From Methylococcales bacterium (lineage in GTDB: Bacteria > Pseudomonadota > Gammaproteobacteria > Methylococcales > Methylomonadaceae), in assembly GCA_003584865.1 (NCBI GenBank), contig QVQE01000152.1:1-44516 (forward strand): 44,516 nt of DNA. The letters run 5' to 3'. The notes under the pieces were generated by a model that ran no database searches, was not told the DNA's origin, and worked only from the letters and a program-made list of their open reading frames with translations. Shown in pieces: positions 27,608 to 35,767 of this stretch; within the stretch, counting starts at the first letter, position 1; each line of letters begins with the position of its first letter. The position numbers and the translations under genes are program-made.

Positions 27608-28465
27608 TTAAGCGTCAGCCGAGAGTGATATTCTGATTTTTTTCATTGCGTTTTGTTCAAGCTGACGAATTCTTTCTGCGGAGACATTATAGCGCTCCGC
27701 CAACTCATGTAAGGTAGCTTTTTTTTCAGCTAACCAGCGACTGGATAGAATATCAAAACTACGTTCGTCCAGCTCTGCCATTGCAACTGACAATAAATCC
27801 TGACCGTGTCCTTCCCAATCTGCATTTTCAAGTATGACAGAAGGATCAGCTTCATATTGGTGAAGGTAATTGGCAGGATACGCACCTCCTTCTTCTACAG
27901 ATTCATCTACTGGCATATCAAACGATATATCATGACTACCTAAGCGTTTCTCCATTTCATAAACATCACTCAAATCAACATTCAAGTCTTCTGCAATGGC
28001 CATAGCTTCTGTATTGGACAACCAGCCTAAATCCTGTTTTGATTTACGTAGATTAAAAAACAGCTTGCGTTGCGCTTTAGTCGTGGCAATCTTCACAATG
28101 CCCCAGTTTTTAATCACATATTCATGAATTTCCGCTTTAATCCAATGCACAGCAAAAGACACCAAACGCACGCCAATATCAGGATCGAAGCGCTTAACGG
28201 CTTTCATTAAACCGATGTTACCTTCTTGAATAATATCTGGCATGGACAAGCCATAACCACTATAACCTCTGGCGACATGCACCACGAAGCGTAAATTAGT
28301 CATGACCAATTCACGAGCCGCCTCTAAATCGCCCTGATCTCTAAATCTTAATGTTAAATCACGCTCCTGTTCAGATGTTAATCTAGGCATCTGACGAACT
28401 AAATTTAAATAGGCATCAAATGTTCCAACAGATAAATTAATAGGTAAAGCTAATGCATTACTCAT
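27608..28465 (-). CDS. rpoH: Heat-shock sigma factor RpoH
   Basis: A 285-residue sigma-32. Region 2 includes LRFVVHVARGYSGYGL and DIIQEGNIGLMKAVKRFDP; the RpoH box is QRKLFFNLRK near 131-140; region 4 ends with AERYNVSAERIRQLEQNAMKK (in parts ERYNVSAERIRQLE and AMKKIR). It follows ftsX after 80 bases and ends in its own terminator, the usual position after ftsYEX in gammaproteobacteria. Confidence 0.97.
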   Translation of the reverse strand: MSNALALPINLSVGTFDAYLNLVRQMPRLTSEQERDLTLRFRDQGDLEAARELVMTNLRFVVHVARGYSGYGLSMPDIIQEGNIGLMKAVKRFDPDIGVRLVSFAVHWIKAEIHEYVIKNWGIVKIATTKAQRKLFFNLRKSKQDLGWLSNTEAMAIAEDLNVDLSDVYEMEKRLGSHDISFDMPVDESVEEGGAYPANYLHQYEADPSVILENADWEGHGQDLLSVAMAELDERSFDILSSRWLAEKKATLHELAERYNVSAERIRQLEQNAMKKIRISLSADA

Positions 28466-28545
28466 AACAACTCCAAGAAAAAAACTTTATGTAGAATTTT
28501 AGCACTCTCTAACCAAGTGTGCTAATAATTTTTTACAAGGTATTT

Positions 28546-29565
28546 TTAACTAGCCTTAGTGTATTGGAGCTGAAAAACCAGCACAGCCCATGAACCTATT
28601 ACACCCAGTAATGACGATAAAAAGATTAACGCAATCGTTTCTGTAAAGTTTAAAAAAAGTAAATGAAAGCTCCCTCCGTAAAGCTCTGATAACGCTTCAA
28701 CAGAATGATTTAATATCAACATCAGTAGTGCCACAATAAACCATGCCAATACACCAGAAATAAAACCAATCCAAAAGCCTGTGTATAAAAATGGTCTTCG
28801 TATAAAGGCATCAGTAGCACCCACTAACTTTGAAATAACCACTTCATCACGACGATTGTGTAACTCTAAACGCACTGAATTACCCACTATAAATAAGACC
28901 GCCGTTCCTAAAAGCAAACTCAGTAAATTAGCAAAAAGACGTGCTAATGAAATAATTGACTGAAGACGATCAACCCACTGTAAATCCATCTGGGCAAAAT
29001 CCACCTCCGGTGATTGCTGAAAATTCTTCAATAATTCACTCAATTCTTCTTTATCATTTAGGGCATTTTTAGGTAAAACCTGGAGCACAATGGGCAGTGG
29101 ATTTGTTTCCAGAGCATTGATAGCCGCACCAAAACCGCTGTAAGTTTTAAACTCTTGTAATGCCTGCTCTTTAGTTATTAACTTTACCGATTGCACGTTT
29201 TTATCCAGCTTAATGCTGTCGACTAATTTCTTGGCATGCGCTTCCGAAACGTCATCACGCAAAAACAACGACATTTGATTACTGGTTTCCAGATTAGCGG
29301 TCAACTGCTGGAGATTAGATACCAAGATATAAAAGCCACTGGCCAGCGAAATAGCAATCGCTAACACCGAGATAGTCATCATTGAAACAAACGGTGTAGC
29401 GACAAGTCGACCCAGACTCGAAAACAAAGCCTGTGCATGTTGATCACGATAGGCATTTAATTTATCTTTAAAATTTCCACCCGCCTTAGCAGTCTGGCGA
29501 ATTTCCGGTTTTACAGCTCTGACCGGAGGATCTTTCTTAATACGGTTTTTGTTACTCCGTTTCAT
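28546..29565 (-). CDS. ftsX: Cell division protein FtsX
   Basis: A 339-residue membrane subunit of the FtsEX complex, which couples ATP hydrolysis to septal peptidoglycan amidase activation. A basic cytoplasmic N-terminus of about 50 residues leads to TM1, a periplasmic domain (LRDDVSEAHAKKLVDSI onward) and three C-terminal helices with NSVRLELHNRRDEV, the loop conserved in FtsX. It begins three bases after the ftsE stop. Confidence 0.96.
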   Translation of the reverse strand: MKRSNKNRIKKDPPVRAVKPEIRQTAKAGGNFKDKLNAYRDQHAQALFSSLGRLVATPFVSMMTISVLAIAISLASGFYILVSNLQQLTANLETSNQMSLFLRDDVSEAHAKKLVDSIKLDKNVQSVKLITKEQALQEFKTYSGFGAAINALETNPLPIVLQVLPKNALNDKEELSELLKNFQQSPEVDFAQMDLQWVDRLQSIISLARLFANLLSLLLGTAVLFIVGNSVRLELHNRRDEVVISKLVGATDAFIRRPFLYTGFWIGFISGVLAWFIVALLMLILNHSVEALSELYGGSFHLLFLNFTETIALIFLSSLLGVIGSWAVLVFQLQYTKAS

Positions 29566-29568
29566 AAT

Positions 29569-30225
29569 TTAACTCGAAACTAATTGACCATGGTCTAATT
29601 TTAAGACCCTGTGATTAAGTTGTGTAATTAATGAAATATCATGTGATGCAATTAAAATAGTTACACCTACCCGCTGAAACTGACCAAACAAAAACATAAT
29701 TTCTTCTGACAAATCAGGATCCAGATTGCCCGTTGGTTCATCGGCGATAATAATGGGTGGCTTGTTAACCACTGCACGCGCAATGCCGACCCGCTGTTGC
29801 TCCCCTCCGGAAAGCGCCAAGGGATATTTTTTTTCTTTGCCTGTTAAACTCACCTTATCTAACGCCGCTCTAACTCGCCGTGTTACTTCATGATGACCAT
29901 AACCTGCTATTACTAAAGGCAAAGCCACATTATCAAAAACAGTTCTATCGTGCAACAACTTATAATCCTGATAGATAAAGCCCATTTTTCTTCGTATGTA
30001 CGGTAATTGACTTTCTTTAGCGAGACTTAAATCTTGACCATCTAATAATATCTGACCTCGACTAACACGCTCCATCACCGCAATAAGCCGCAATAAAGTG
30101 CTTTTACCGGCCCCCGAGTGTCCTGTGAGAAACGCCATTTCGCCACGCTGCAAATGAAAGCTGATGTTGCGTAATACGTCGCCAGTCTCTGCGTAGCGCT
30201 TGCTAACATTGACAAAATTTATCAT
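29569..30225 (-). CDS. ftsE: Cell division ATP-binding protein FtsE
   Basis: A 218-residue ABC ATPase: Walker [10 protein letters not shown] near 35-43, Q-loop YQDYKLL, signature LSGGEQQR near 137-144, Walker [13 protein letters not shown], and switch histidine IASHD. Its start is six bases after the stop of the CtaA-FtsY fusion, keeping the standard ftsY-ftsE-ftsX order. Confidence 0.97.
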   Translation of the reverse strand: MINFVNVSKRYAETGDVLRNISFHLQRGEMAFLTGHSGAGKSTLLRLIAVMERVSRGQILLDGQDLSLAKESQLPYIRRKMGFIYQDYKLLHDRTVFDNVALPLVIAGYGHHEVTRRVRAALDKVSLTGKEKKYPLALSGGEQQRVGIARAVVNKPPIIIADEPTGNLDPDLSEEIMFLFGQFQRVGVTILIASHDISLITQLNHRVLKLDHGQLVSS

Positions 30226-30231
30226 AAGAAT

Positions 30232-32163
30232 CTAGTCTTTCACAAATAAGGCATTAACAAATAATTCAGCATCAAAATCCTGTAAATCATCAATACCTTC
30301 CCCTATACCGATAAATCGAATAGGAATCCCGGTATGTTTTGCCAAGGCAAAAATAACCCCTCCTTTTGCAGTCCCATCTAATTTTGTTAATACTAAACCT
30401 GTTAGAGCAACAGTTTCATTAAAAAGTTTTGCCTGCGACAAGGCGTTTTGTCCCGTCCCGGCATCTAAAACCAACAAAACCTCATGAGGAGCCGCTTCAT
30501 CGAGTTTCCCCATAATGCGCTTAACCTTCTTTAACTCTTCCATTAAATTTGATTTTGTATGCAAACGCCCTGCAGTATCGGCAATTAACACATCGATACC
30601 TTTAGCTTTTGCAGATTGCAGACCATCATAGATTACCGAAGCTGAATCTGCTCCGGTGTGCTGAGCTACAACTGGAATACCATTACGCTCCCCCCACACT
30701 TGCAACTGTTCAACCGCTGCGGCTCTAAAGGTATCACCTGCGGCTAGCATCACACTGTTTCCTTGTGCCTGCAAACGTTTTGCCAATTTCCCGATGGTTG
30801 TAGTCTTTCCAGCCCCATTAACACCCACTACCAGGATAACAAAAGGTGTATCCTGAACCGGTATTTCAAGCGGCAAACTACACGGTTTTAGAATACTTAA
30901 CAACTCATATTTTAAAGCAGTTGACAAGGCTTCTCCGTCCGTTAACTGGTGCTTTTCAAGACTATTTGTTAAGTGCCTGATAATTTCAGTAGTGGCATCA
31001 ATCCCTACATCGGCCATCAGCAGGTTAGCTTCGATCTCTTCTAATAATTCATCATTAACTTCTTTTGAACCCAGTGGCAAACTTGATAATAAGCCACTTA
31101 AACCCGAACGGGTTCTTTTTAATTGAGATTTAAGACGTAAATATAAAGATTCAGGTAAAGGTTCTTCATAGGGTGGCTCAAACTTGGCTTCAAATGACAC
31201 TACCCGTTCTTGCTGTGGTTGACTATGAATAGCATCAACAGGGTCAGTTTTGACCCGACCATATCGACTATAAAAGCTAATTGCCAACAACGGTAACATG
31301 AGTATTACCGCAAGACCTTGATGAATCGAAACGAACCACAATGGCAAGGACAATTTTGCGCTGATAATGGTAAAACCAATCAACGTAAACAACAGCCCGC
31401 CCAACCACAAACCAGCCGTTCTTACTGATTTTAAAGAATTGATTGCAGTTGCACCAAACATCACGGCGCTTAACAGCACAAATACCAATAACGTACCTAC
31501 TCTATGTAGCCAATTGACCGCTATCCAAGCATCAGGCGAAATAACACCGAAATCTCCTGTAAATATTCCCCTGGTTAAGTCTAAGGCACCTGCATAATCA
31601 CCTTCAGGCCACCATAAGCCATTACATTGTGGAAAACCAGCACACGCCGAAGCAGCGTGATTAGCACTGACCCACACGCCCAGAATAATTTGTATCCCTA
31701 ACACAAGCATGGCAAAACGAGTTAGAAGTATAAGGCCTTGGCGTCTACCTTCATTGACTTTTATTGGTTCTACTGCTGATGGATTAGCACGTAAATACAA
31801 CCCAAACAGCAGCCAAAAAGTTAGCATACCTAATAATACATGACTAGTAATGACAAGAGGCATATTAAGAACAACTTTTGCCGAAAGACCTAGTGCAGCT
31901 TGTACAATAACTAATACCAATACGAATAAAGAGGTCAAAATGGCTGCCAACTTACCCTGTTGTTGTCGCCATGCAGTTAAAGTCAAAATCAGAACAGACA
32001 AGCCTAAAGTCGTTGTTAAATATTGATGAACCGTTCCGTTTAGTATTGTAATTAAATCCGGGGTAAACCCACCCGGTTCTACATTAGCCAACCGAACTAA
32101 TGAACCCAATACAAGAATTATTAACGTTAAAACAACGCTAAAAAGTGTTAATTTTCTAAACAT
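30232..32163 (-). CDS. ctaA-ftsY: CtaA/COX15 heme A synthase fused to FtsY
   Basis: One open frame of 643 residues from ATG 32163 (GTG 32175 also opens it). Residues 1-300 are a COX15/CtaA heme A synthase: eight membrane helices, four heme-ligand histidines (H46 in TVHQY, H108 in ITSHVL, H220 in NWLHRV, H281 in SIHQGL) and CAGFPQCNGLWWP. A linker (about 303-340) leads to a complete FtsY NG domain: P-loop GVNGAGKTTT (447-456), AAGDTFRAAA, IADTAGR (527-533), LTKLDGTAKGG (592-602). Eight helices leave the C-terminus on the cytoplasmic side if the N-terminus is there, so FtsY would be correctly placed. FtsY usually has a soluble acidic A domain instead. GTG 31200, in the linker, could allow separate FtsY synthesis. 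It lies between oxidase-assembly genes and ftsEX. Confidence 0.93.
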   Translation of the reverse strand: MFRKLTLFSVVLTLIILVLGSLVRLANVEPGGFTPDLITILNGTVHQYLTTTLGLSVLILTLTAWRQQQGKLAAILTSLFVLVLVIVQAALGLSAKVVLNMPLVITSHVLLGMLTFWLLFGLYLRANPSAVEPIKVNEGRRQGLILLTRFAMLVLGIQIILGVWVSANHAASACAGFPQCNGLWWPEGDYAGALDLTRGIFTGDFGVISPDAWIAVNWLHRVGTLLVFVLLSAVMFGATAINSLKSVRTAGLWLGGLLFTLIGFTIISAKLSLPLWFVSIHQGLAVILMLPLLAISFYSRYGRVKTDPVDAIHSQPQQERVVSFEAKFEPPYEEPLPESLYLRLKSQLKRTRSGLSGLLSSLPLGSKEVNDELLEEIEANLLMADVGIDATTEIIRHLTNSLEKHQLTDGEALSTALKYELLSILKPCSLPLEIPVQDTPFVILVVGVNGAGKTTTIGKLAKRLQAQGNSVMLAAGDTFRAAAVEQLQVWGERNGIPVVAQHTGADSASVIYDGLQSAKAKGIDVLIADTAGRLHTKSNLMEELKKVKRIMGKLDEAAPHEVLLVLDAGTGQNALSQAKLFNETVALTGLVLTKLDGTAKGGVIFALAKHTGIPIRFIGIGEGIDDLQDFDAELFVNALFVKD

Positions 32164-32174
32164 TCTGTTTCCCA

Positions 32175-32927
32175 CTAACCAATTTGTGAAATTCTAAGTA
32201 GATGCATAAGGTCATCTTTCACTTTATAAGCATTAAAACCTGGCTCATATTGCATCATTAAATTCCCTAGTGGATCGATTAAAAACAACATTCCATCTGG
32301 AATATTTCCCTTTCTAATAGCCAATATTTTTTTAACAGCATCCAGACTCGGCTTAACTCTAATCAGATCCGAATTAAGAGCAACTTCGCGATTTTCGTTA
32401 ACAATTAAACGGTTTATCAAATGATCATCTATTTTGTTTTCTTCATGCAATAAACTCGAATAAAGTGCTTTACTATTTTTGTCGTCCAAACGATTTAGCC
32501 GCCATAACAACGTATCTTTTAGCCACCATTGTTGAGCAACGTCTTGAGACGGCTCTTTAAAAACAATAACTACACGTCGTGTACGCGGTAATTCTTTGTT
32601 TAACATAAGTCTTAATTGCTTTGTTTTAAGCAGTGCATCTAAACAGACTTCATTACAACCCGTATTTGGAATTACATTAACTATTAACCAATGCCCCGGT
32701 AATTCCCCAATATTGCTTGTTGAGAATAAATCAAACCCAGAAAAGTCTGTGCGACTTATAGCCACTGAAGGAATAACAAGCTGTCCGGTATTGGTAGTTC
32801 CTTTGACTAAGCCAGGGTGTTCTTTCAATCCCCAAGCAATTAAAAATGGAATAATAGTCATTCCAAAAATAATAATAATTAAGCGTTGATTTTTCTTTAG
32901 CTGATTATTCTTTTGTTGATTATTCAT
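32175..32927 (-). CDS. SCO-like oxidase assembly protein, thioredoxin fold
   Basis: A 250-residue membrane-anchored protein: basic N-terminus, one helix (about 16-34), then a periplasmic domain with VNVIPNTGCNEVCLDAL near 88-104. The CxxxC pair sits where SCO1/PrrC proteins bind copper, and a MLFLIDPLGNLMMQY stretch near the end fits a thioredoxin-like fold. Proteins of this kind occur between SURF1 and CtaA in many oxidase clusters. Direct copper delivery to oxidase is inferred. It overlaps the SURF1 gene by eight bases. Confidence 0.72.
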   Translation of the reverse strand: MNNQQKNNQLKKNQRLIIIIFGMTIIPFLIAWGLKEHPGLVKGTTNTGQLVIPSVAISRTDFSGFDLFSTSNIGELPGHWLIVNVIPNTGCNEVCLDALLKTKQLRLMLNKELPRTRRVVIVFKEPSQDVAQQWWLKDTLLWRLNRLDDKNSKALYSSLLHEENKIDDHLINRLIVNENREVALNSDLIRVKPSLDAVKKILAIRKGNIPDGMLFLIDPLGNLMMQYEPGFNAYKVKDDLMHLLRISQIG

Positions 32928-33636
32928 TTTTACTTCTTTTTATACTATACCAAAAAAATAGTACTGTTAGAGTAGCTGCCAAAGCAAACCATTGAACAGC
33001 GTAGGCCAGATGTTGCTCTGGTGGCATAATCGTTGTAACTTGCCATTCTCTTTTAAACCCTTCAGGTAAATTCTTATCTAACTCAACCTGGAATATTGCT
33101 ACTGAATAACCTAGTTTTTCAGACAATACACGGGCATCAACTACTTGTAAGACTGAAGGCCAACCCTTCGTCGGTATTTCTGCACCGGCTAACTTGAGAC
33201 CGACACTAGGGAAATTATTTATCCGTCCCTTGAGTAGGCTTTGCTCAGTTACAATCTGTATATCGGGTAAAATTGATCTATCCTGATTTAAAGGCACCCA
33301 ACCTCTATTGACTAATACGGCTTTCGATTGACCTGCTATTATAAAGGGGGTTAATACAAAGTAGCCGACCCGCCCATTACTGACTTGATTATCTATCAAA
33401 AATTGATGTGATTGATCATAATGTCCAATGGCTTGAACGTTTTTATATCGAAGTGACTCAACATCACCAGTAATCACACTAGTCAACTCTAGAATTTCTG
33501 ATGAGGCTAACCCTTGTTTTTGTTGCTCAAAGAAGGATCTTTTTTGTTCAGCTCGTCCTAATTGCCATATACCCAGTGCAATTAATATTGATACTGTACA
33601 AAGGTAAACCAACGTTGGGAGTTTTTTTAGTTTCAT
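32920..33636 (-). CDS. SURF1-family oxidase assembly protein
   Basis: A 238-residue protein with one N-terminal and one C-terminal membrane helix. SURF1 marks are LGIWQLGRAEQK near 20-31, GYFVLTPFI, VLVNRGWVPLN near 127-137 and YAVQWFALAATL near the C-terminus. It assists heme a insertion or subunit I maturation. The longer frame begins at 33666, but ATG 33636 gives the usual start just before the first helix. Confidence 0.9.
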   Translation of the reverse strand: MKLKKLPTLVYLCTVSILIALGIWQLGRAEQKRSFFEQQKQGLASSEILELTSVITGDVESLRYKNVQAIGHYDQSHQFLIDNQVSNGRVGYFVLTPFIIAGQSKAVLVNRGWVPLNQDRSILPDIQIVTEQSLLKGRINNFPSVGLKLAGAEIPTKGWPSVLQVVDARVLSEKLGYSVAIFQVELDKNLPEGFKREWQVTTIMPPEQHLAYAVQWFALAATLTVLFFWYSIKRSKNE

Positions 33637-33864
33637 TATTATATCCGTTCTATTAAACCTATCCAAACTTACCTATAGGTAACTTTAGTATTAACTTCCT
33701 GCTTCACTGCGGCTGGTTTTGTTATTCGGCATCACGAACTGTTGCTTGCTGTACGTCTGACTTTCGTTTTAGGGCGCATCACCGACCTAATACGATTAAT
33801 AATGTGCTTAAGGCAATTATTAAAGACTAAAATATACAAACCCTCAATTAATCGTAACGCCACC

Positions 33865-34122
33865 ATGATTCTTCAAAGCATCGTCATAATTACTTTTATC
33901 CTTATCATTGCTAGCCTAGGCTCAGCACTTTTTCATCTTATCAACCATAAAACCGAAGAGCAATCGCATAAAACGGTTAAATCACTGACATTTCGCATTA
34001 CGCTTTCAGTTATTTTATTTATTTTTCTCTTTATAGCAGTAGCCACTGGCCTTTTTAAGCCTCATGGCCTGGGTTCAAGAATACATCTACAAAAACCAGT
34101 ACCCAGTGATGCGACTCAGTAA
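33865..34122 (+). CDS. DUF2909-type small membrane protein
   Basis: An 85-residue protein with two hydrophobic helices (about 2-22 and 43-65) and a basic loop between. Two-helix DUF2909 proteins are regularly found beside SURF1 in oxidase clusters. The frame is open from 33742, but ATG 33865 is the start at the first helix. It faces away from SURF1 and ends at a bidirectional terminator. Confidence 0.65.
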   Translation: MILQSIVIITFILIIASLGSALFHLINHKTEEQSHKTVKSLTFRITLSVILFIFLFIAVATGLFKPHGLGSRIHLQKPVPSDATQ

Positions 34123-34138
34123 CGCAACAATCTCTTGA

Positions 34139-34179
34139 CAAAAAAAAAGCGCCGCCTGTGCTTAGGCAGCGCTTTTTTT
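34139..34179. terminator. Bidirectional terminator
   Basis: GCGCCGCC (34149-34156) pairs with GGCAGCGC (34165-34172) with one mismatch, flanked by eight A on the left and seven T on the right. It serves the DUF2909 gene and, on the other strand, the cytochrome oxidase operon. Confidence 0.92.
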
Positions 34180-34195
34180 ATGGATGTTTAGAAGT

Positions 34196-35047
34196 TTACA
34201 ATAGATAAACAAAGATAAACAAGCCTAACCATACCACGTCAACAAAGTGCCAATACCAGGCAGCGGCCTCAAATGCGAAATGGTTTTCTGGTTTGAAATG
34301 TCCTCTGGCACTACGAAATAAAACCACACTTAATATAATCGCACCCACGCAGACATGGAAGCCATGGAAGCCTGTTAACATAAAGAAAGTTGAACCATAA
34401 ACCCCAGAGCCTAAAGTTAACCCCATCTCGGTATACGCTTCATGATATTCGAAAGCTTGAAAAGAAACGAATAAAAAGCCCAAAGCCACAGTTGCAATCA
34501 AGCCTTTAATCAACTGATCGCGATTATTTGCTAACAAACCATGATGTGCCCACGTACAGGTTACACCACTGGTTAACAGGATTAACGTGTTCAAAAAGGG
34601 TAAACCCCATGCGCCCATCGGCTCAAAATCACCCCCGACTTTACCTGGGCCATTAGTTGGCCAGGTTGCATCAAATGCAGGCCACAGTAATTCTTTAGTC
34701 GCACCCCCACCTAACCAAGGCACTGATAAATTACGTGTGTACCAAAGTGTACCAAAGAACACCGCAAAAAAGACGATTTCTGAAAAGATGAACCACATCA
34801 TGCCATGACGATAAGAAATACCTACCTCATGATTATACATGCCCGTTTCACTTTCAGTGGCTTGCAAAGTAAACCAACCCACCAGCATGGTAATGAAAAT
34901 AAGTAAACCTACCACCATTAGAGCTGGGCCAATCGAAGAACCATTTAAATAGTTTGCAAATCCAGCCAGCATAGTGACCAGACCCGCAGTACCTATAACG
35001 GGCCAAGTCGCTTTATGCGGAATGTAATAAGCGGTATTCGTAGACAT
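34196..35047 (-). CDS. ctaE: Cytochrome c oxidase subunit III
   Basis: A 283-residue, seven-helix subunit of aa3-type oxidase: MMWFIFSEIVFFAVFFGTLW (at about 84-103), WPTNGPGKVGGDFEPMGAWG loop, FHGFHVCVGAI near 224-234 and WYWHFVDVVWL near the C-terminus. The extra loop between helices 3 and 4 is common in proteobacterial CtaE. Last gene of the oxidase operon. Confidence 0.96.
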   Translation of the reverse strand: MSTNTAYYIPHKATWPVIGTAGLVTMLAGFANYLNGSSIGPALMVVGLLIFITMLVGWFTLQATESETGMYNHEVGISYRHGMMWFIFSEIVFFAVFFGTLWYTRNLSVPWLGGGATKELLWPAFDATWPTNGPGKVGGDFEPMGAWGLPFLNTLILLTSGVTCTWAHHGLLANNRDQLIKGLIATVALGFLFVSFQAFEYHEAYTEMGLTLGSGVYGSTFFMLTGFHGFHVCVGAIILSVVLFRSARGHFKPENHFAFEAAAWYWHFVDVVWLGLFIFVYLL

Positions 35048-35059
35048 AAGATTCCCCTT

Positions 35060-35611
35060 TTATTTTTTTACTGATTTTTCAGTATTGTCGAAAAACGTGT
35101 ATGAGAGTGTAATGGTTTTGTATTGCTCTGGTATGTCAGGATTAATAACAAAACGCATCGGCAGTGTTTTTGCTTCTCGGGGTTTAAACGTTTGTTCCGA
35201 AAAACAGAAACACTCAATTTTTTCAAAATAACGACTGATAACAGCTGGCGTAAAACTGGCAATTGCCCTAGCTTGAATCTCCTTATCCGTTTTATTTTCA
35301 GCATAAAAATTCACCGTATAATACTGCCCTGGATGAACGTTTAATTGTTTCTTTTCTGCATGAAATTCCATCGGTGTTGACTCATTCAATATGGTCATGA
35401 ACTCAACCGAAACCTCCCGGTTCATGTCAACTTTATAAGCAACCTCAGGGACTTTTTTAATATCATCGGGTCTATCTCGCTCAATCCATTTCCATTCACA
35501 TAACACATCGTAAAGCGGGACTAAAGCGTAACCAAAACCGAACATAGCCACCGCGATTAAAAGCAGCATTCGCGCTAACTTAAGGTTTTTCTTGCCGACC
35601 GAATCGTTCAT
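35060..35611 (-). CDS. ctaG: Cytochrome oxidase copper chaperone CtaG/Cox11
   Basis: A 183-residue protein with one N-terminal helix and a periplasmic Ig-like domain. The copper motif is ECFCFSEQTF near 132-141, preceded by PLYDVLCEW near the helix end. It inserts CuB into subunit I. Its ATG overlaps the stop of the small gene upstream. Confidence 0.95.
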   Translation of the reverse strand: MNDSVGKKNLKLARMLLLIAVAMFGFGYALVPLYDVLCEWKWIERDRPDDIKKVPEVAYKVDMNREVSVEFMTILNESTPMEFHAEKKQLNVHPGQYYTVNFYAENKTDKEIQARAIASFTPAVISRYFEKIECFCFSEQTFKPREAKTLPMRFVINPDIPEQYKTITLSYTFFDNTEKSVKK

Positions 35612-35706
35612 GGCGAAACCGCTTGCGCAACGGCAAACAGATAAACAATTAAGGTAACCGCCACCAAAATAACGGCTGTTAACAGGTTTTTATTTTTAGT
35701 TGTCAT
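35608..35706 (-). CDS. 32-residue single-helix oxidase assembly protein
   Basis: ATG 35706 opens 32 codons: a basic start (MTTKNKN), one hydrophobic helix (LLTAVILVAVTLIVYLF) and a short tail ending VSP. The TGA overlaps the ctaG ATG by four bases. A tiny membrane protein at this place, between subunit I and CtaG, is known from proteobacterial oxidase operons as a small assembly protein. Too short to be found by length filters. Confidence 0.75.
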   Translation of the reverse strand: MTTKNKNLLTAVILVAVTLIVYLFAVAQAVSP

Positions 35707-35718
35707 ATATTCTTAAGT

Positions 35719-35758
35719 GGTACATTGCCCAGTTATTTAGATAAGCAGGCAATGTACC
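35719..35758 (-). other. Intercistronic 11-bp hairpin after ctaD
   Basis: GGTACATTGCC (35719-35729) and GGCAATGTACC (35748-35758) pair perfectly around 18 bases, starting ten bases after the ctaD stop and ending just before the small gene. No U tract, so it is likelier an mRNA-stability or processing element than a terminator. Confidence 0.6.
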
Positions 35759-35767
35759 TTTTATGCC

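Noticed and set aside
32175-32177. GTG start of the CtaA-FtsY frame
   Set aside because: ATG 32163 begins directly before the first helix as in other CtaA proteins; GTG would overlap the preceding stop by one base.
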